A stretch of 36,559 nucleotides of DNA from CAYVOX01 sp964453035 (GTDB taxonomy: Bacteria; Chloroflexota; Anaerolineae; Anaerolineales; Anaerolineaceae), in NCBI GenBank assembly GCA_964453035.1, contig CAYVOX010000017.1, positions 1 through 36,559 of the forward strand, read 5' to 3'. Positions within the stretch are counted from its first letter, which is position 1. Each line of letters opens with the position of its first letter. Position numbers and translations under genes: made by a program. Below are positions 1 to 8,764 of the stretch, one piece after another. Under the pieces are notes generated by a model, which saw only the letters and a program-made list of their open reading frames with translations, was not told the origin of the DNA and searched no databases.

Positions 1-1
1 G

Positions 2-1135
2 CCCGCCCCCACCGTCACCCCCCTGCCCAACGGCTGCGAAACGGTGAGCTTGCTGCCCGAACCGGACCCCGTTTTCCCCGACGTCAACGCCACCGACTGG
101 GTTCTCGGCTCAGAAAAGGCCCGCATCACCATCCTGGAATACAGTGATTTCCAGTGCCCCTACTGCGCCCAGGCTGCCCCCGTCATGGAAAAAATCGTCA
201 AGAATTTCCCCGGCGAGGTGCGCTTTGTGTTCCGCCACTTCCCGTTGAACATCCACGACAAATCCATCATCTCCGCCCAGGCCGCTGAAGCCGCCGGGCT
301 GCAGGGTAAGTTCTGGGAAATGCACGACCTGCTCTTCGCCAAGCAGGCCACCTGGTCCACCCTGGCCGCCACCGATTTTGTCACCTGGGTCACCGCCGAA
401 GCCAAAGGTTTGGGCCTCGATGAAGCCAAATTCACCACCGACCTGAACAGCGCGCCGGTTGTGGATAAAGTTCAGCTTGCCCTGCAGTACGCCGAAACCG
501 TCGGCCTGGATTACACCCCCTTTGTGGTGCTCAACGGGCGCGTGTTTGGCGGCGAACCAACCGAAGAGATTCTCACCGAGGTGGTTAAGGTTTACCAGAG
601 CATTTACACAACCATCGAACCCATCGCCTCAAAGGCCTGCCCGCCCCAGACGATTAACGCCTCAAAGAAGTACACCGCCACCGTCACCACCAGCAAGGGA
701 GATTTCACCATCCAACTCTACGCCAAGGAAGCCCCGCTGGCTGTGAACAGCTTTGTTTACCTGGTTAATCGCGGCTGGTTTGAAGGCATCCCCTTCCACC
801 GCGTCATCCCCGATTTCGTCGCTCAAACCGGTGACCCCAGCGGTACCGGCATGGGCAACCCGGGCTACGCCTTCAATAATGAAATTGTCTCATCCCTCAA
901 GTTTGACAAAGAGGGTGTGGTAGGCATGGCCAACGCCGGCGCCAACACCAACGGCAGCCAGATTTTCATAACCTATTCGGCCCAGCCCCACCTCGACGGC
1001 CAGTACACCATCTTTGGACAGGTCACCTCCGGTATGGATGTGCTCAAGAGCCTGACCGAACGCGATGTTGAGATTGGCGTCCCCACCGACGTCGTCGCCG
1101 ATAAAATTTTGAAAGTGGTCATCAAGGAAGAATAA
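2..1135 (+). CDS. DsbA-like thioredoxin / cyclophilin fusion, 5'-truncated
   Basis: A bifunctional secreted fold catalyst is predicted. The reading frame is open from base 2, and the Pro/Thr-rich peptide PAPTVTPLPNGCE precedes the GTG at 44. The true start, probably with a signal or lipoprotein peptide, therefore lies outside the window, and GTG 44 is likely internal. The first domain (about nt 95-600) is DsbA/thioredoxin-like, with the redox motif FQCPYC (first Cys codon at 155) and a helical insert. The second domain (about nt 670-1125) is a cyclophilin-type peptidyl-prolyl isomerase, with FHRVIPDF, the QTGD region, GSQIFIT and the LDGQYTIFG segment near the C-terminus. Disulfide exchange and proline isomerisation would act on exported proteins. 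A PrsW-type protease gene follows 6 bp later, so an envelope protein-quality operon is plausible. The domain calls are firm; cellular location is inferred. Confidence 0.88.
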   Translation, partial: PAPTVTPLPNGCETVSLLPEPDPVFPDVNATDWVLGSEKARITILEYSDFQCPYCAQAAPVMEKIVKNFPGEVRFVFRHFPLNIHDKSIISAQAAEAAGLQGKFWEMHDLLFAKQATWSTLAATDFVTWVTAEAKGLGLDEAKFTTDLNSAPVVDKVQLALQYAETVGLDYTPFVVLNGRVFGGEPTEEILTEVVKVYQSIYTTIEPIASKACPPQTINASKKYTATVTTSKGDFTIQLYAKEAPLAVNSFVYLVNRGWFEGIPFHRVIPDFVAQTGDPSGTGMGNPGYAFNNEIVSSLKFDKEGVVGMANAGANTNGSQIFITYSAQPHLDGQYTIFGQVTSGMDVLKSLTERDVEIGVPTDVVADKILKVVIKEE

Positions 1136-1141
1136 CCCTCG

Positions 1142-2446
1142 ATGGAACGTGAACGCCCCACCAACGCCAATGGACTGGCCCTGGGGCTGGCCATCCTGAA
1201 CGGATTTGGAGCGCTGACGGCCTTTGTGGTCGCCGCCATCTTCGTTTCAACAGCCAGCCAGGTTCAACTGGAACCCCGCGGTGACACGCTGGCGCTGCCC
1301 ATGCTCACCCTGGGCTGGGTTTCTGGCGTGGTGGGGCTGATTCTACTGGTGGGCCTGGCCCAGGCTGTGCAGCGTTACAACACCTCCAGCCTGCCCCCCC
1401 GGCAGAGCGCGGGCAACCTGCGCCTGGCGACGTTGGTACTGGCGCTGGTCTGGCCGGCGGCACTGCTGGGCGGCAACGTCCTCGCCCAGCAATCCAGCCA
1501 GCTCAGCCTGTTCCTCCTGCCCCCCTGCCTGATGCTTTCGGTCGCGCTGCCCGTCTGGTGGCTGTTCACCTTTGCCAGCCGCGGGCTCAAAACCCCGCCG
1601 CACCGCGCCTGGGGCACCGCCAGCGTGGTGCTGACGGCTGCGCTGCCGCTGGTGATGCTGATAGAACTCTTCTTCATCGTCATCGGCGTCATCGCGCTGA
1701 CCGGGGTCATCTCCAACCAGCCCCAACTGACTGAAAACCTGGCCCAGATTACCCGCGATCTCTCCCGCGGCCTGCTGGATGCCAACCGCCTCTCCGCCCT
1801 CCTGGAGCCCTTCCTGCGCAACCCGGGCGTGGTTTTCCTGGTCATTTCAGGTCTTTCCGTAGTCGTCCCGCTGATCGAAGAAACCTTCAAACCCCTGGGG
1901 TTGTGGTTCCTGGCCAAACGTGGCTTTTCGCCCGCGCAGGGCTTTGTGCTCGGCGCTGCCAGCGGCGCGGCTTTTGCCCTGGTGGAAAGCCTTGCCACGC
2001 TCAGCGCGGTCAGTGGCGGGGATTGGCTTGCCCTGGTGTTGGGCCGCGCCGGTACCGCTCTGCTGCACATCACCTGCAGCGGGCTGGTGGGCTGGGGGCT
2101 GGGCCTGGCCTGGACTCGCGCCAAATACGGCCAACTGGCCGGGCTGTTCCTGCTGGCTGTGGCGGTACACGGCGCCTGGAACGGCTTTGCCCAGTTTCTC
2201 GGCCTGTTACCCTTCATCAGCGACTCGCCCCTCTCCCTGCCGCAAAACGGTCCGGGCGAGGTGGTTATCACCATTGTGCTTGGCATCCTGCTCATCGCCA
2301 GCTTCCTGATGCTCTTTTACATCAACCGCCGCCTCAACGCTGAGCAAGCCCAGGAAGAAGCCGCAGCCCTCGTCGTGGAAAGCGATGACCCTGTTACCAC
2401 TCCGCCGGAAGTGACCGAACAGCCTCTTCCTCCGGCCCAACCCTGA
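1142..2446 (+). CDS. PrsW-family intramembrane metalloprotease
   Basis: This is a 434-aa polytopic membrane protein. PrsW proteases (Abi/CAAX-related) cleave membrane substrates such as anti-sigma factors. The family signature is visible: an EExxK motif in PLIEETFKPLG (E246, E247, K250), a second glutamate in GAAFALVES (E282), a histidine in LLHITCSG (H309) and a last histidine in VHGAWNG (H343). About eight hydrophobic segments surround them. The last 35 residues are acidic and Pro-rich, probably a cytoplasmic tail. The ATG lies 6 bp after the upstream stop, and an AAGGAAG Shine-Dalgarno overlaps that stop codon, suggesting translational coupling with the DsbA/cyclophilin gene. The substrate is unknown; no sigma/anti-sigma pair is present in the window. 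Confidence 0.88.
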   Translation: MERERPTNANGLALGLAILNGFGALTAFVVAAIFVSTASQVQLEPRGDTLALPMLTLGWVSGVVGLILLVGLAQAVQRYNTSSLPPRQSAGNLRLATLVLALVWPAALLGGNVLAQQSSQLSLFLLPPCLMLSVALPVWWLFTFASRGLKTPPHRAWGTASVVLTAALPLVMLIELFFIVIGVIALTGVISNQPQLTENLAQITRDLSRGLLDANRLSALLEPFLRNPGVVFLVISGLSVVVPLIEETFKPLGLWFLAKRGFSPAQGFVLGAASGAAFALVESLATLSAVSGGDWLALVLGRAGTALLHITCSGLVGWGLGLAWTRAKYGQLAGLFLLAVAVHGAWNGFAQFLGLLPFISDSPLSLPQNGPGEVVITIVLGILLIASFLMLFYINRRLNAEQAQEEAAALVVESDDPVTTPPEVTEQPLPPAQP

Positions 2447-2463
2447 TTTGATAGGTCTGAAAA

Positions 2464-3132
2464 ATGGATATCATTAACTGGTTTATTGAATTTATCCTTC
2501 ATATGGATAAGCACCTGCCCGAGCTGGTCAAAAGCCTGGGTTACTGGTCGTACGCGGCGCTGTTCCTGGTCATTTTCGTGGAAACGGGCCTGGTCATCTT
2601 CCCGTTCCTGCCCGGCGATTCACTGCTCTTTGCCGCGGGCGCGGTTGCCGCGCTGGGCGGGCTGGATGTGCTCCTGCTCTTTGTGCTGATGGCAGTTGCC
2701 GCCGTTCTGGGCGATACGATCAACTACTGGATCGGGCACACCATCGGCCCGCGCGCCTTTTCCGGTAACATCCGCTTTCTCAAAAAGGAATACCTCGACC
2801 GCACCCAGGCCTTCTACGCCAAACACGGCGGGAAAACCATCTTCCTGGCGCGCTTCGTCCCCATCGTGCGCACCTTTGCGCCGTTTGTGGCGGGCGTGGG
2901 AAAAATGAGCTACAGCTATTTCATCTCCTACAACATCTTTGGCGGCATCGTCTGGACGGCTCTGTTCATCTTTGCGGGTTATTTCTTTGGCAACCTTGAT
3001 TTCATCAAGAACAACTTCTCGCTGGTGGTGATTGCCATCATCCTCATCTCCGTCCTGCCCATGGTGTTTGAATACATCAAAGCCAAACGCGAAAAACCCA
3101 CCACCCCCGCTGCCCCCGCGGCGACCGAATAA
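2464..3132 (+). CDS. DedA-family (VTT domain) membrane protein
   Basis: This is a 222-aa integral membrane protein of the DedA/SNARE-associated (VTT) family. Members act as lipid flippases or scramblases or in proton-dependent membrane homeostasis. Visible hallmarks are the N-terminal amphipathic stretch, the segment ETGLVIFPFLPGDSLLF, the conserved GDTINYWIG, KKEYLDRTQAFYAKHGGKT and the ARFVPIVRTFAPFVAG motif, which holds the conserved arginines and proline. Four to five hydrophobic segments follow the family layout. The C-terminus is a short Lys/Pro/Ala tail. The start ATG is 17 bp after the PrsW stop and has only a weak AGGTC ribosome site. An intrinsic terminator follows directly, so this is the last gene of the operon that opens the window. 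Confidence 0.93.
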   Translation: MDIINWFIEFILHMDKHLPELVKSLGYWSYAALFLVIFVETGLVIFPFLPGDSLLFAAGAVAALGGLDVLLLFVLMAVAAVLGDTINYWIGHTIGPRAFSGNIRFLKKEYLDRTQAFYAKHGGKTIFLARFVPIVRTFAPFVAGVGKMSYSYFISYNIFGGIVWTALFIFAGYFFGNLDFIKNNFSLVVIAIILISVLPMVFEYIKAKREKPTTPAAPAATE

Positions 3133-3143
3133 GTTCATTAAAA

Positions 3144-3167
3144 GGCGGCTCAAAAAGCCGTCTTTTT
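3144..3167 (+). terminator. Rho-independent terminator after dedA
   Basis: A 7-bp stem, GGCGGCT with AGCCGTC (one G-U wobble), encloses a 5-nt CAAAA loop and is followed directly by five T residues. It begins 11 bp after the DedA stop codon. The next gene starts only 6 bp beyond the T-run. Confidence 0.85.
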
Positions 3168-3173
3168 CATCCC

Positions 3174-3893
3174 ATGGAACCTTTCTCCATCCTGCTCATC
3201 ATCTTCTCGGTAGCGCTCGGCGCATTTTTGCAGGGCGCGGTTGGCCTGGGGCTCAACCTGCTGGCTGCTCCGCTGCTGATGCTGGTGGAGCCGCGTTTTG
3301 TGCCCGGTCCGGTGATGGCAGGCGCCCTGCTGCTCACCATCCTCATGGTGCTGCGCGATCGCGAAGGGATTGACCTGCGCGGCGTGGGCTGGATGGCGGC
3401 CGGCATGTTGCCCGGCTCGGCGATTGCCAGCCTGCTGCTTCCGGTCATCCCGCTTAAAGCGCTCTCGCTCACCCTGGGCGGTCTGGTGCTGGCAGCCGTT
3501 GCGCTCAACCTGAGCGGGCTCAGATTTCCGCCCAAACGCTGGGTTCTGTTCCTTGCGGGGATGCTCTCCGGGCTGGGCGGCACGCTTGCCTCCATCGGCG
3601 CTCCCCCCGTGGCGCTGGTCAACCAGGAAAAAGAAGGTAAAGCCCTGCGCGCTACGCTCTCCGGTTACTTTATTCTCTCCGCGGCGGTTGCCATCCTGGG
3701 AATGCTCCCCGCCGGTCGTTTTGGCACGCCCGAGCTGGAACTGAGCCTGTGGATGATACCGGGCATCCTGCTGGGATTTTGGATCTCAAAATATTTTGCC
3801 AACCGCCTCAGCCAGCGCGCCACCCGCGCCGCCGTCCTGGGGCTTTCCGCCCTGGCGGCAATGATCTTAATCATTCAACAGATAGGCCGGTGA
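3174..3893 (+). CDS. TauE/SafE (TSUP) family permease
   Basis: This 239-aa protein has about eight hydrophobic segments. It is typical of the TSUP family of anion/sulfur-compound exporters (sulfite, sulfoacetate, thiosulfate). The N-terminus shows the family pattern SVALGAFLQGAVGLGLNLL followed by LAAPLLMLVEPRFVPGP. The second-half repeat carries FLAGMLSGLGGTLASIGAPP and an LRATLSGYFIL segment. The substrate cannot be read from sequence. The ATG lies 6 bp after the terminator T-run and has no Shine-Dalgarno and no clear promoter, so expression may need read-through of the terminator. The gene is convergent with the TolB-like gene, 13 bp away. Confidence 0.88.
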   Translation: MEPFSILLIIFSVALGAFLQGAVGLGLNLLAAPLLMLVEPRFVPGPVMAGALLLTILMVLRDREGIDLRGVGWMAAGMLPGSAIASLLLPVIPLKALSLTLGGLVLAAVALNLSGLRFPPKRWVLFLAGMLSGLGGTLASIGAPPVALVNQEKEGKALRATLSGYFILSAAVAILGMLPAGRFGTPELELSLWMIPGILLGFWISKYFANRLSQRATRAAVLGLSALAAMILIIQQIGR

Positions 3894-3906
3894 ACCGGGG
3901 GAAGAT

Positions 3907-5064
3907 TTACCAATCGCCCTGCAGCGCCGGGTTTTGGCGGGTATAGAAGGTCAACTGGCGCACAGCTTCACCGTTTGCATCCATCACAAACAGGTTGGGC
4001 GCCCCGCTGCGCTCAGACACGAACAGAATCTGGCGACCATCGCGCGACCATACTGGCTTGCAATCCCGCGCCGCGTGGTTCGTCAAGCGCTGCGCCGGTC
4101 CGCCCGCAGCCGGCATGACCGCAATTTCAACCTGCTGCTCATAATGCTTGCAGAAGGCAATCTGCGTTCCATCCGGCGACCACGCCGGGCTCTCCTCATC
4201 CTCCCCCAGCGTAGCGGTCAGCTTGTGGCGCTCCCCGCCGCTTGCCGTTATCCAGGCAAGGTCAGCCCCGCCTCCATCGCTCCAATCCTCAAAAACGATG
4301 CGCTGTCCATCCGGTGACCAATCCGGCGCTCTGGCAAATAAATCCTGTGAGAGTTGAACAGCCTCTCCGCCCTCAGCCGGCATGACGAAAAGCTCCGCCA
4401 CAGGGGTCAGCTCGCCAATATACGCGATGAAAGCCCCATCCTTTGACCACGCCGGGAAGGTTTCGTCGTAATCGGTCCACGTCAGGCGGGTAATTTGCAG
4501 CCTTTCCAGCCAGTCAAAGGGCTCCAGGGTCATTTCCAGGTCCTCCGGGAAGCCCACAAGGGTCTCATCATCCACTTTCATCGAAAAGAGCTCAAAATTG
4601 CCGTCCACCCTGGAAGAAAAAACCACCCGCGTGCCGTCTGGCGAGAGGCTGGGGTAAAGGTTCTCAACAATCAGGTTGCCAATCAACCGCAGCACGCGCC
4701 GAGTGGTCAAATCCATGACGGAAAGCTCCCCTGCCGGGTTTAAGTGCTGAGAAGCAAAGACGATCTTGTCCGATCCGGGCACGTTCATACCCACCGCGGT
4801 CGCCGTAGCAGTGGGGTGCGCGGTGAGCGTGGGAACGGGTGCCCGAGTGGACGTCTCGGTTGGCTCAGGTGAGGGTGGCAGGGTGGGGCTGAGCGTGGCT
4901 GAAGGCGCAAGCGAAACGGTCTGCGTCTGCCCGGGTGAGGGCGTTATGCTGGCTGTGGAAGCAACCAGAGCCGGCGTCAGTGCAGGCGCAGTTTTCGTCA
5001 CCGCTGGCGGGGTGCAGGAGATTATGACCAGGAGGATGGCGAGCCAGGCGAAGCGTTTCAGCAT
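3907..5064 (-). CDS. TolB-like WD40/PD40 beta-propeller lipoprotein
   Basis: This is a 385-aa predicted lipoprotein. It starts with Lys/Arg residues, a hydrophobic stretch and the lipobox VIISC (Cys near residue 17). A Ser/Thr/Pro spacer of about 70 residues follows, and then a six-bladed propeller made of PD40 repeats. Repeats with the SPDGTRVVFSS type core recur as WSKDGAFIAYIG, WSPDGQRIVFEDW, WSPDGTQIAFCKH and WSRDGRQILFVSE. TolB-type propellers bind other proteins or peptides; this one would face the outside of the cytoplasmic membrane. There is no Tol-Pal partner nearby. It sits 23 bp after the oxidoreductase gene and has a GAGG ribosome site, so the two are probably cotranscribed. The specific role is unknown. 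Confidence 0.85.
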   Translation of the reverse strand: MLKRFAWLAILLVIISCTPPAVTKTAPALTPALVASTASITPSPGQTQTVSLAPSATLSPTLPPSPEPTETSTRAPVPTLTAHPTATATAVGMNVPGSDKIVFASQHLNPAGELSVMDLTTRRVLRLIGNLIVENLYPSLSPDGTRVVFSSRVDGNFELFSMKVDDETLVGFPEDLEMTLEPFDWLERLQITRLTWTDYDETFPAWSKDGAFIAYIGELTPVAELFVMPAEGGEAVQLSQDLFARAPDWSPDGQRIVFEDWSDGGGADLAWITASGGERHKLTATLGEDEESPAWSPDGTQIAFCKHYEQQVEIAVMPAAGGPAQRLTNHAARDCKPVWSRDGRQILFVSERSGAPNLFVMDANGEAVRQLTFYTRQNPALQGDW

Positions 5065-5087
5065 CTTAACCTCGCAGGCCGGGTGCT

Positions 5088-6137
5088 TCAGGCCTTGGAC
5101 CCCTGCCGCGCAGATTGATACACGCGTAGGATCAAATCAAGCGTTTCAATCCCCTGCTCGCCGTCCACCGATACGCGCTCAACCTCACCGGCAACCGCGC
5201 GGATGAATTCATCAATCTGGTAGCGGTGAGAGATGCCGTAATAGCCCTTCCCGGGCGGCGGGGTTTCCCGCGTCAGATCATTTTTTATGAAAGACAACAA
5301 ATCGCTCTCAACTTGCGGCTCAAGCTGGTAAGCGTGGAGCGTATCCGGGTGGTCAATATCAAAAGTCAGGCTGCCGCGTGTGCCCACCAGCTCAATCCGC
5401 GTGCGCCAGCGCACCTCGCTGGCGCTGGTGGTGGCAATCGAACCCAGCGCGCCATTAACAAAGCGCAGCGCCCCGCACATGGTATCCTCGGTCTCGATGT
5501 ATTCCCCCAGGCGCAGCGTGCCCATCACCGCCACAACCTCCGCCACCGGCCCTCCCATCCACCGCACCAGGTCAATCACGTGATAATACTGGTTGATGAC
5601 GTTGGAACCACCCTCCCCGGCCCACGTACCCCGCCAGTAGCTGGACTGGAAATACTCCGGTATGCGCCGGCACTGCAGCGTGCCCCATATACTGACCAGT
5701 TGGCCCAGGTCACCGCGGGTGACCATGCCGTGGATATATTTGATCAACGGGTCAAAGCGGTGCTGAGAGACCACCGCCAGCACCAGCCCGCGCTCACGCG
5801 CCAGTTGCGTCAGCGCGCGGGCGTCCTCCAGGGTGATGGTGAAAGGCTTCTCCACCAGCACGTGCTTGCCCGCCAGCAAAGCCTCACGCGTCAGCGCGGC
5901 ATGCTGGGCATGGTCAACGGTGATGGAAACCGAATCAATCTCGGGGTTGTATAAAATCTTTCGATAGTCGGTGGTGCCCTGGGTCAGGTCGTTGCGCTGC
6001 ATAAACTCGCGCAGCACCTTTTCGTCACGGTCGCAGACGCTGGCAATCTTGCTCAAAGCGCAGCGCCGGATCCCATCCAGATGGTTGGGGGCAATGCTTC
6101 CGCATCCGACAATGGCGTGACGTATTTTTTTATCCAT
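5088..6137 (-). CDS. Gfo/Idh/MocA-family NAD(P)-dependent sugar oxidoreductase
   Basis: The predicted product is 349 aa. The N-terminal Rossmann domain carries HAIVGCGSIAPNHLDGI (the GxGxxA-type dinucleotide loop). The family lysine is in EKPFTITLEDA. The second domain has GGSNVINQYYHVIDLVRWM, with the histidine of the substrate site. Family members oxidise or reduce sugars, inositols or UDP-sugars. Ten extra codons exist upstream of the chosen ATG. I chose 6137 because GAGG lies 4 nt upstream and the predicted transcription start is near 6173. Its position next to polysaccharide genes suggests a nucleotide-sugar role, but it has its own promoter, so this is only contextual. Confidence 0.88.
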   Translation of the reverse strand: MDKKIRHAIVGCGSIAPNHLDGIRRCALSKIASVCDRDEKVLREFMQRNDLTQGTTDYRKILYNPEIDSVSITVDHAQHAALTREALLAGKHVLVEKPFTITLEDARALTQLARERGLVLAVVSQHRFDPLIKYIHGMVTRGDLGQLVSIWGTLQCRRIPEYFQSSYWRGTWAGEGGSNVINQYYHVIDLVRWMGGPVAEVVAVMGTLRLGEYIETEDTMCGALRFVNGALGSIATTSASEVRWRTRIELVGTRGSLTFDIDHPDTLHAYQLEPQVESDLLSFIKNDLTRETPPPGKGYYGISHRYQIDEFIRAVAGEVERVSVDGEQGIETLDLILRVYQSARQGSKA

Positions 6138-6179
6138 AAAGCCTCGATGAAAATTTAGAATGGACACTTTCCGCGGTCA

Positions 6180-6209
6180 ATTATACCCGCAGAAATTCCC
6201 GCCGCTCAA
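6180..6209 (-). promoter_or_regulatory. Sigma-70-type promoter of the oxidoreductase operon
   Basis: Read on the minus strand, TTGAGC (6209-6204) and TATAAT (6185-6180) are separated by 18 bp. The -35 begins 3 bp after the stop codon of the upstream glycosyltransferase. The predicted transcription start is near 6173, giving a leader of about 36 nt. It would drive the oxidoreductase and the TolB-like lipoprotein. Confidence 0.72.
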
Positions 6210-6211
6210 AA

Positions 6212-7330
6212 TCACCGCAGCGCGCGCTGATAAATGGCCCAGGTCTCAGCGTGCACCTGCCGCGCTGAGAAGCGCTCCACGGCGCTCTGGCGCGCTGCCA
6301 TGCCCATCCGGCGGCGCAGCGCCCCATCAACCACCAGCCGCTCCAGGGCAGCCGCCAGGGCTGGCGCGTTATCCGGCGGCACCAGCAGACCGTTCACTTC
6401 CGGCTGGATCACTTCCCGGCAGCCGGGGGTATCACTGCCCACCAGCGCCCGCCCGCTGGCCGCCGCCTCGATCAGCACCGTCGGTACGCCCTCACCGTAA
6501 GTGGTGGGCAGGCAAACAATGGAGGCGCTGGCATACACCTGCGGCATATCCGCTTTAAAACCCCACCATTCCACCGCGCCCTCCTCCGCCCAGCCGCGCA
6601 GCGTCTCCTCCGGAATGCTCGCCGGGTTGCCGGGATCCGGCGCGCCGCACAGCGCAAAGCGCGCCAGGTTGCGCTCGCGCAGCAAACGCGCCGCTTCCAC
6701 AAACACGCCAGCGCCCTTATCCCACAACATGCGCGATGCCAGCAGCACCACCGGCTTGCCCTCCGGCTCGGGCTGCGGGCAGAAACGCTCCACATCCACC
6801 CCCACGCTGCGCACCAGCCAGGCATGTTCGCGAGAGGCCAGTTTTTCCTGCAAAAAGTACTGCTGGTCAGCTTCGTTTTCAAAAATCAACTCGCAGCGCG
6901 GACGGCGCAGCACCCTGCGGTAAAACAGCTTCACCCACGGGCGCAACCAGCGCGCTTTAGATTCCCCGCTCAAAAACACGTACCCTCTGCCGGTGATGGA
7001 GTTGACCACCGCCGGGCCGTCCGGGTAGCTGGCAGCCCACGTGCCGTACAGCACAGGCTTGATGGTGTGGAAGTGCGCCAGTTGCGCTCCTTCGCACTGG
7101 AGGATGGTGCGCAGTTTGCGCACCGCTGACCATTCCTCCAGAGGGTTAGCCCCCTGCCGGCTGACGGGCCATTCCACCCACCTGAAGCCCTCCGCCTGCA
7201 GCCTCGGGGCGTATTCTCCACCGGGCGAGACCAGCACCACTTCCACACCCTGCGCGCGTAAATACCGCGCCAGCGAGAGGCGAAAGTTGTAAAGATACCA
7301 ATCGGTGTTGGCTGCTAAAAGCGTTTTCAT
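6212..7330 (-). CDS. GT4-family glycosyltransferase
   Basis: This is a 372-aa retaining glycosyltransferase with the GT-B fold. The N-terminal domain shows the MKTLLAANTDWYLYNFRLSL opening and HFHTIKPVLYGT, as in CapM/WbpX-like enzymes. The C-terminal nucleotide-sugar domain has VVLLASRMLWDKG and the acidic motif YGEGVPTVLIEAAASGRALV, where the two glutamates of the EX7E motif are present, followed by GCREVI. It would add a sugar to an undecaprenyl-linked oligosaccharide at the cytoplasmic face. It is the last gene of the polysaccharide block, 21 bp after the WbaP-type gene, with AAGGTGG directly before the start. Donor and acceptor cannot be deduced. Confidence 0.9.
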   Translation of the reverse strand: MKTLLAANTDWYLYNFRLSLARYLRAQGVEVVLVSPGGEYAPRLQAEGFRWVEWPVSRQGANPLEEWSAVRKLRTILQCEGAQLAHFHTIKPVLYGTWAASYPDGPAVVNSITGRGYVFLSGESKARWLRPWVKLFYRRVLRRPRCELIFENEADQQYFLQEKLASREHAWLVRSVGVDVERFCPQPEPEGKPVVLLASRMLWDKGAGVFVEAARLLRERNLARFALCGAPDPGNPASIPEETLRGWAEEGAVEWWGFKADMPQVYASASIVCLPTTYGEGVPTVLIEAAASGRALVGSDTPGCREVIQPEVNGLLVPPDNAPALAAALERLVVDGALRRRMGMAARQSAVERFSARQVHAETWAIYQRALR

Positions 7331-7351
7331 CCCACCTTGCCTGGTTTCAGG

Positions 7352-8734
7352 TTACTGCCCGCGCAATCCAAATACAGCTCCAAAGGTGCGCAGTAAAATG
7401 ATGATATCCAGCAGCAGCGTGCGGTGCTTGATGTAATGCAGGTCAAGCTCCAGTTTGACGGCGGTTTCTTCCACGTTGGAGGCGTAATTCTGGTTCACCT
7501 GCGCCCAGCCGGTCAACCCCGGTTTCACCAGCAGGCGCGCGCGGTAAAACGGGATTTGATCCTGGTATTCCTCCACCAGTTCAACCTGTTCAGCGCGCGG
7601 ACCCACCATGCTCATCTCGCCGCGCAGGATGTTGATAATCTGCGGCAGTTCGTCCAGGTGGCTCTTGCGCAGGAACCTGCCCACACGCGTCACGCTGCGC
7701 TTGTCATTGCCCCAGGTGCGGTACTTGATAATATCGTATGCCTTTCCATTCTTCCCCAGCCGCTGCTGCCGAAAGATAACAGGTCGCCCATCGTCCAGCA
7801 AAATTGCCAGGGCAATAAACGGGAAGAGCAGGGCAAACACCACCAGCCCCACCAGCCCGATGACAATATCCATTAACCGCTTCATGGCCTCGTAAAAAGC
7901 GCTGGAGCGGGCCTGCTCCACAAACGAGCGCAGGATCCAGTCTGGCTGCAGCAGGTAGATGGGCACTCGCCCCAGCAGGCTTTCATACAGCACCGGCATG
8001 GTGGTCAGGTCAATGCCGCGCTCCTGGGTGCGCAGCAGCGCGCGGAAGGTCTCCGGGTGCACGTCGCCGGTGATGGCAAACACCAGGTCGGTCACCTGCT
8101 GCTGGTCAATAATGCGGTCGAGCTCCTGGCAGTTGCCCAGCACCGGAAAACCCTCAATCGCCGTCCCCTGCTTTTGCGGGTCGTCATCCACAAAACCCAC
8201 CAGCAAAAAGGGCGGGGGGTTGATGCCGCGCACCACCGCCGCCATGGCACTGCCTGCTTTGCCGGCGCCCACCACCAGCACGCGCCGCAAAAAAGCCGAG
8301 GCCGTGAACACGCGGATATAAATCCAGCGCCAGAACAGCGTAAGCGCCACCGCCGCCACAATAAACACCGCCACCCCCTGGCGCGGCAGCGAATCGGGCT
8401 CGGAGAGGAAAAACACCACCAGGTAGAAGATGAACCCGGTCACCCCCGCCACCAGCACGCTGCGGATGGTATCCCCCCAGCGGCAGGCGCGGCGCAGATC
8501 GTACAATTCCACGTTGAGCACTATCCACGCCAGCGGTAAAAACCAGAACCAGAACGGCAAACGCTGCGTCAAAAACGCTTGCGAGAAGTTGAACCAGTCA
8601 CGCTGCGCCCAGACGAAAACGGAGATGAGCAGCGCCAGAACCGCTACAATAAAATCAACCACCAGCAGCAGGATGTGCCGCTCGTTGGCGGGGATGCGTA
8701 AGGCCAGGGGCTTTTTTGGGGGCGGATTTTCCAT
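7352..8734 (-). CDS. WbaP-type polyprenyl-phosphate sugar phosphotransferase
   Basis: This 460-aa membrane enzyme starts polysaccharide synthesis by moving a sugar-1-phosphate from UDP-sugar to undecaprenyl phosphate. The N-terminal part has four to five hydrophobic segments. A soluble Rossmann-like CoA_binding_3 domain follows (RRVLVVGAGKAGSAM, residues about 155-270). The C-terminal catalytic bacterial sugar transferase domain carries RLMDIVIGLVGL, VIFRQQRLGKNGKAYDIIKY, RKSHLDELPQIINILRG and the signature MSMVGPRAE, then KPGLTGWAQVN. The stretch between KYRT and DKRSVTRVG is shorter than usual for the family. There is no Shine-Dalgarno, and a TAGAAT hexamer lies 8 nt before the ATG, so an internal leaderless promoter is possible. 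Confidence 0.92.
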   Translation of the reverse strand: MENPPPKKPLALRIPANERHILLLVVDFIVAVLALLISVFVWAQRDWFNFSQAFLTQRLPFWFWFLPLAWIVLNVELYDLRRACRWGDTIRSVLVAGVTGFIFYLVVFFLSEPDSLPRQGVAVFIVAAVALTLFWRWIYIRVFTASAFLRRVLVVGAGKAGSAMAAVVRGINPPPFLLVGFVDDDPQKQGTAIEGFPVLGNCQELDRIIDQQQVTDLVFAITGDVHPETFRALLRTQERGIDLTTMPVLYESLLGRVPIYLLQPDWILRSFVEQARSSAFYEAMKRLMDIVIGLVGLVVFALLFPFIALAILLDDGRPVIFRQQRLGKNGKAYDIIKYRTWGNDKRSVTRVGRFLRKSHLDELPQIINILRGEMSMVGPRAEQVELVEEYQDQIPFYRARLLVKPGLTGWAQVNQNYASNVEETAVKLELDLHYIKHRTLLLDIIILLRTFGAVFGLRGQ

Positions 8735-8764
8735 GTGTAGTGATTCTATCGCGACTCGCCGAAT

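Noticed and set aside
44..1135. GTG at 44 as the true start of the DsbA/cyclophilin gene
   Set aside because: The frame is open to the window edge with a Pro/Thr-rich linker and no ribosome site before the GTG, so the gene most likely begins upstream.
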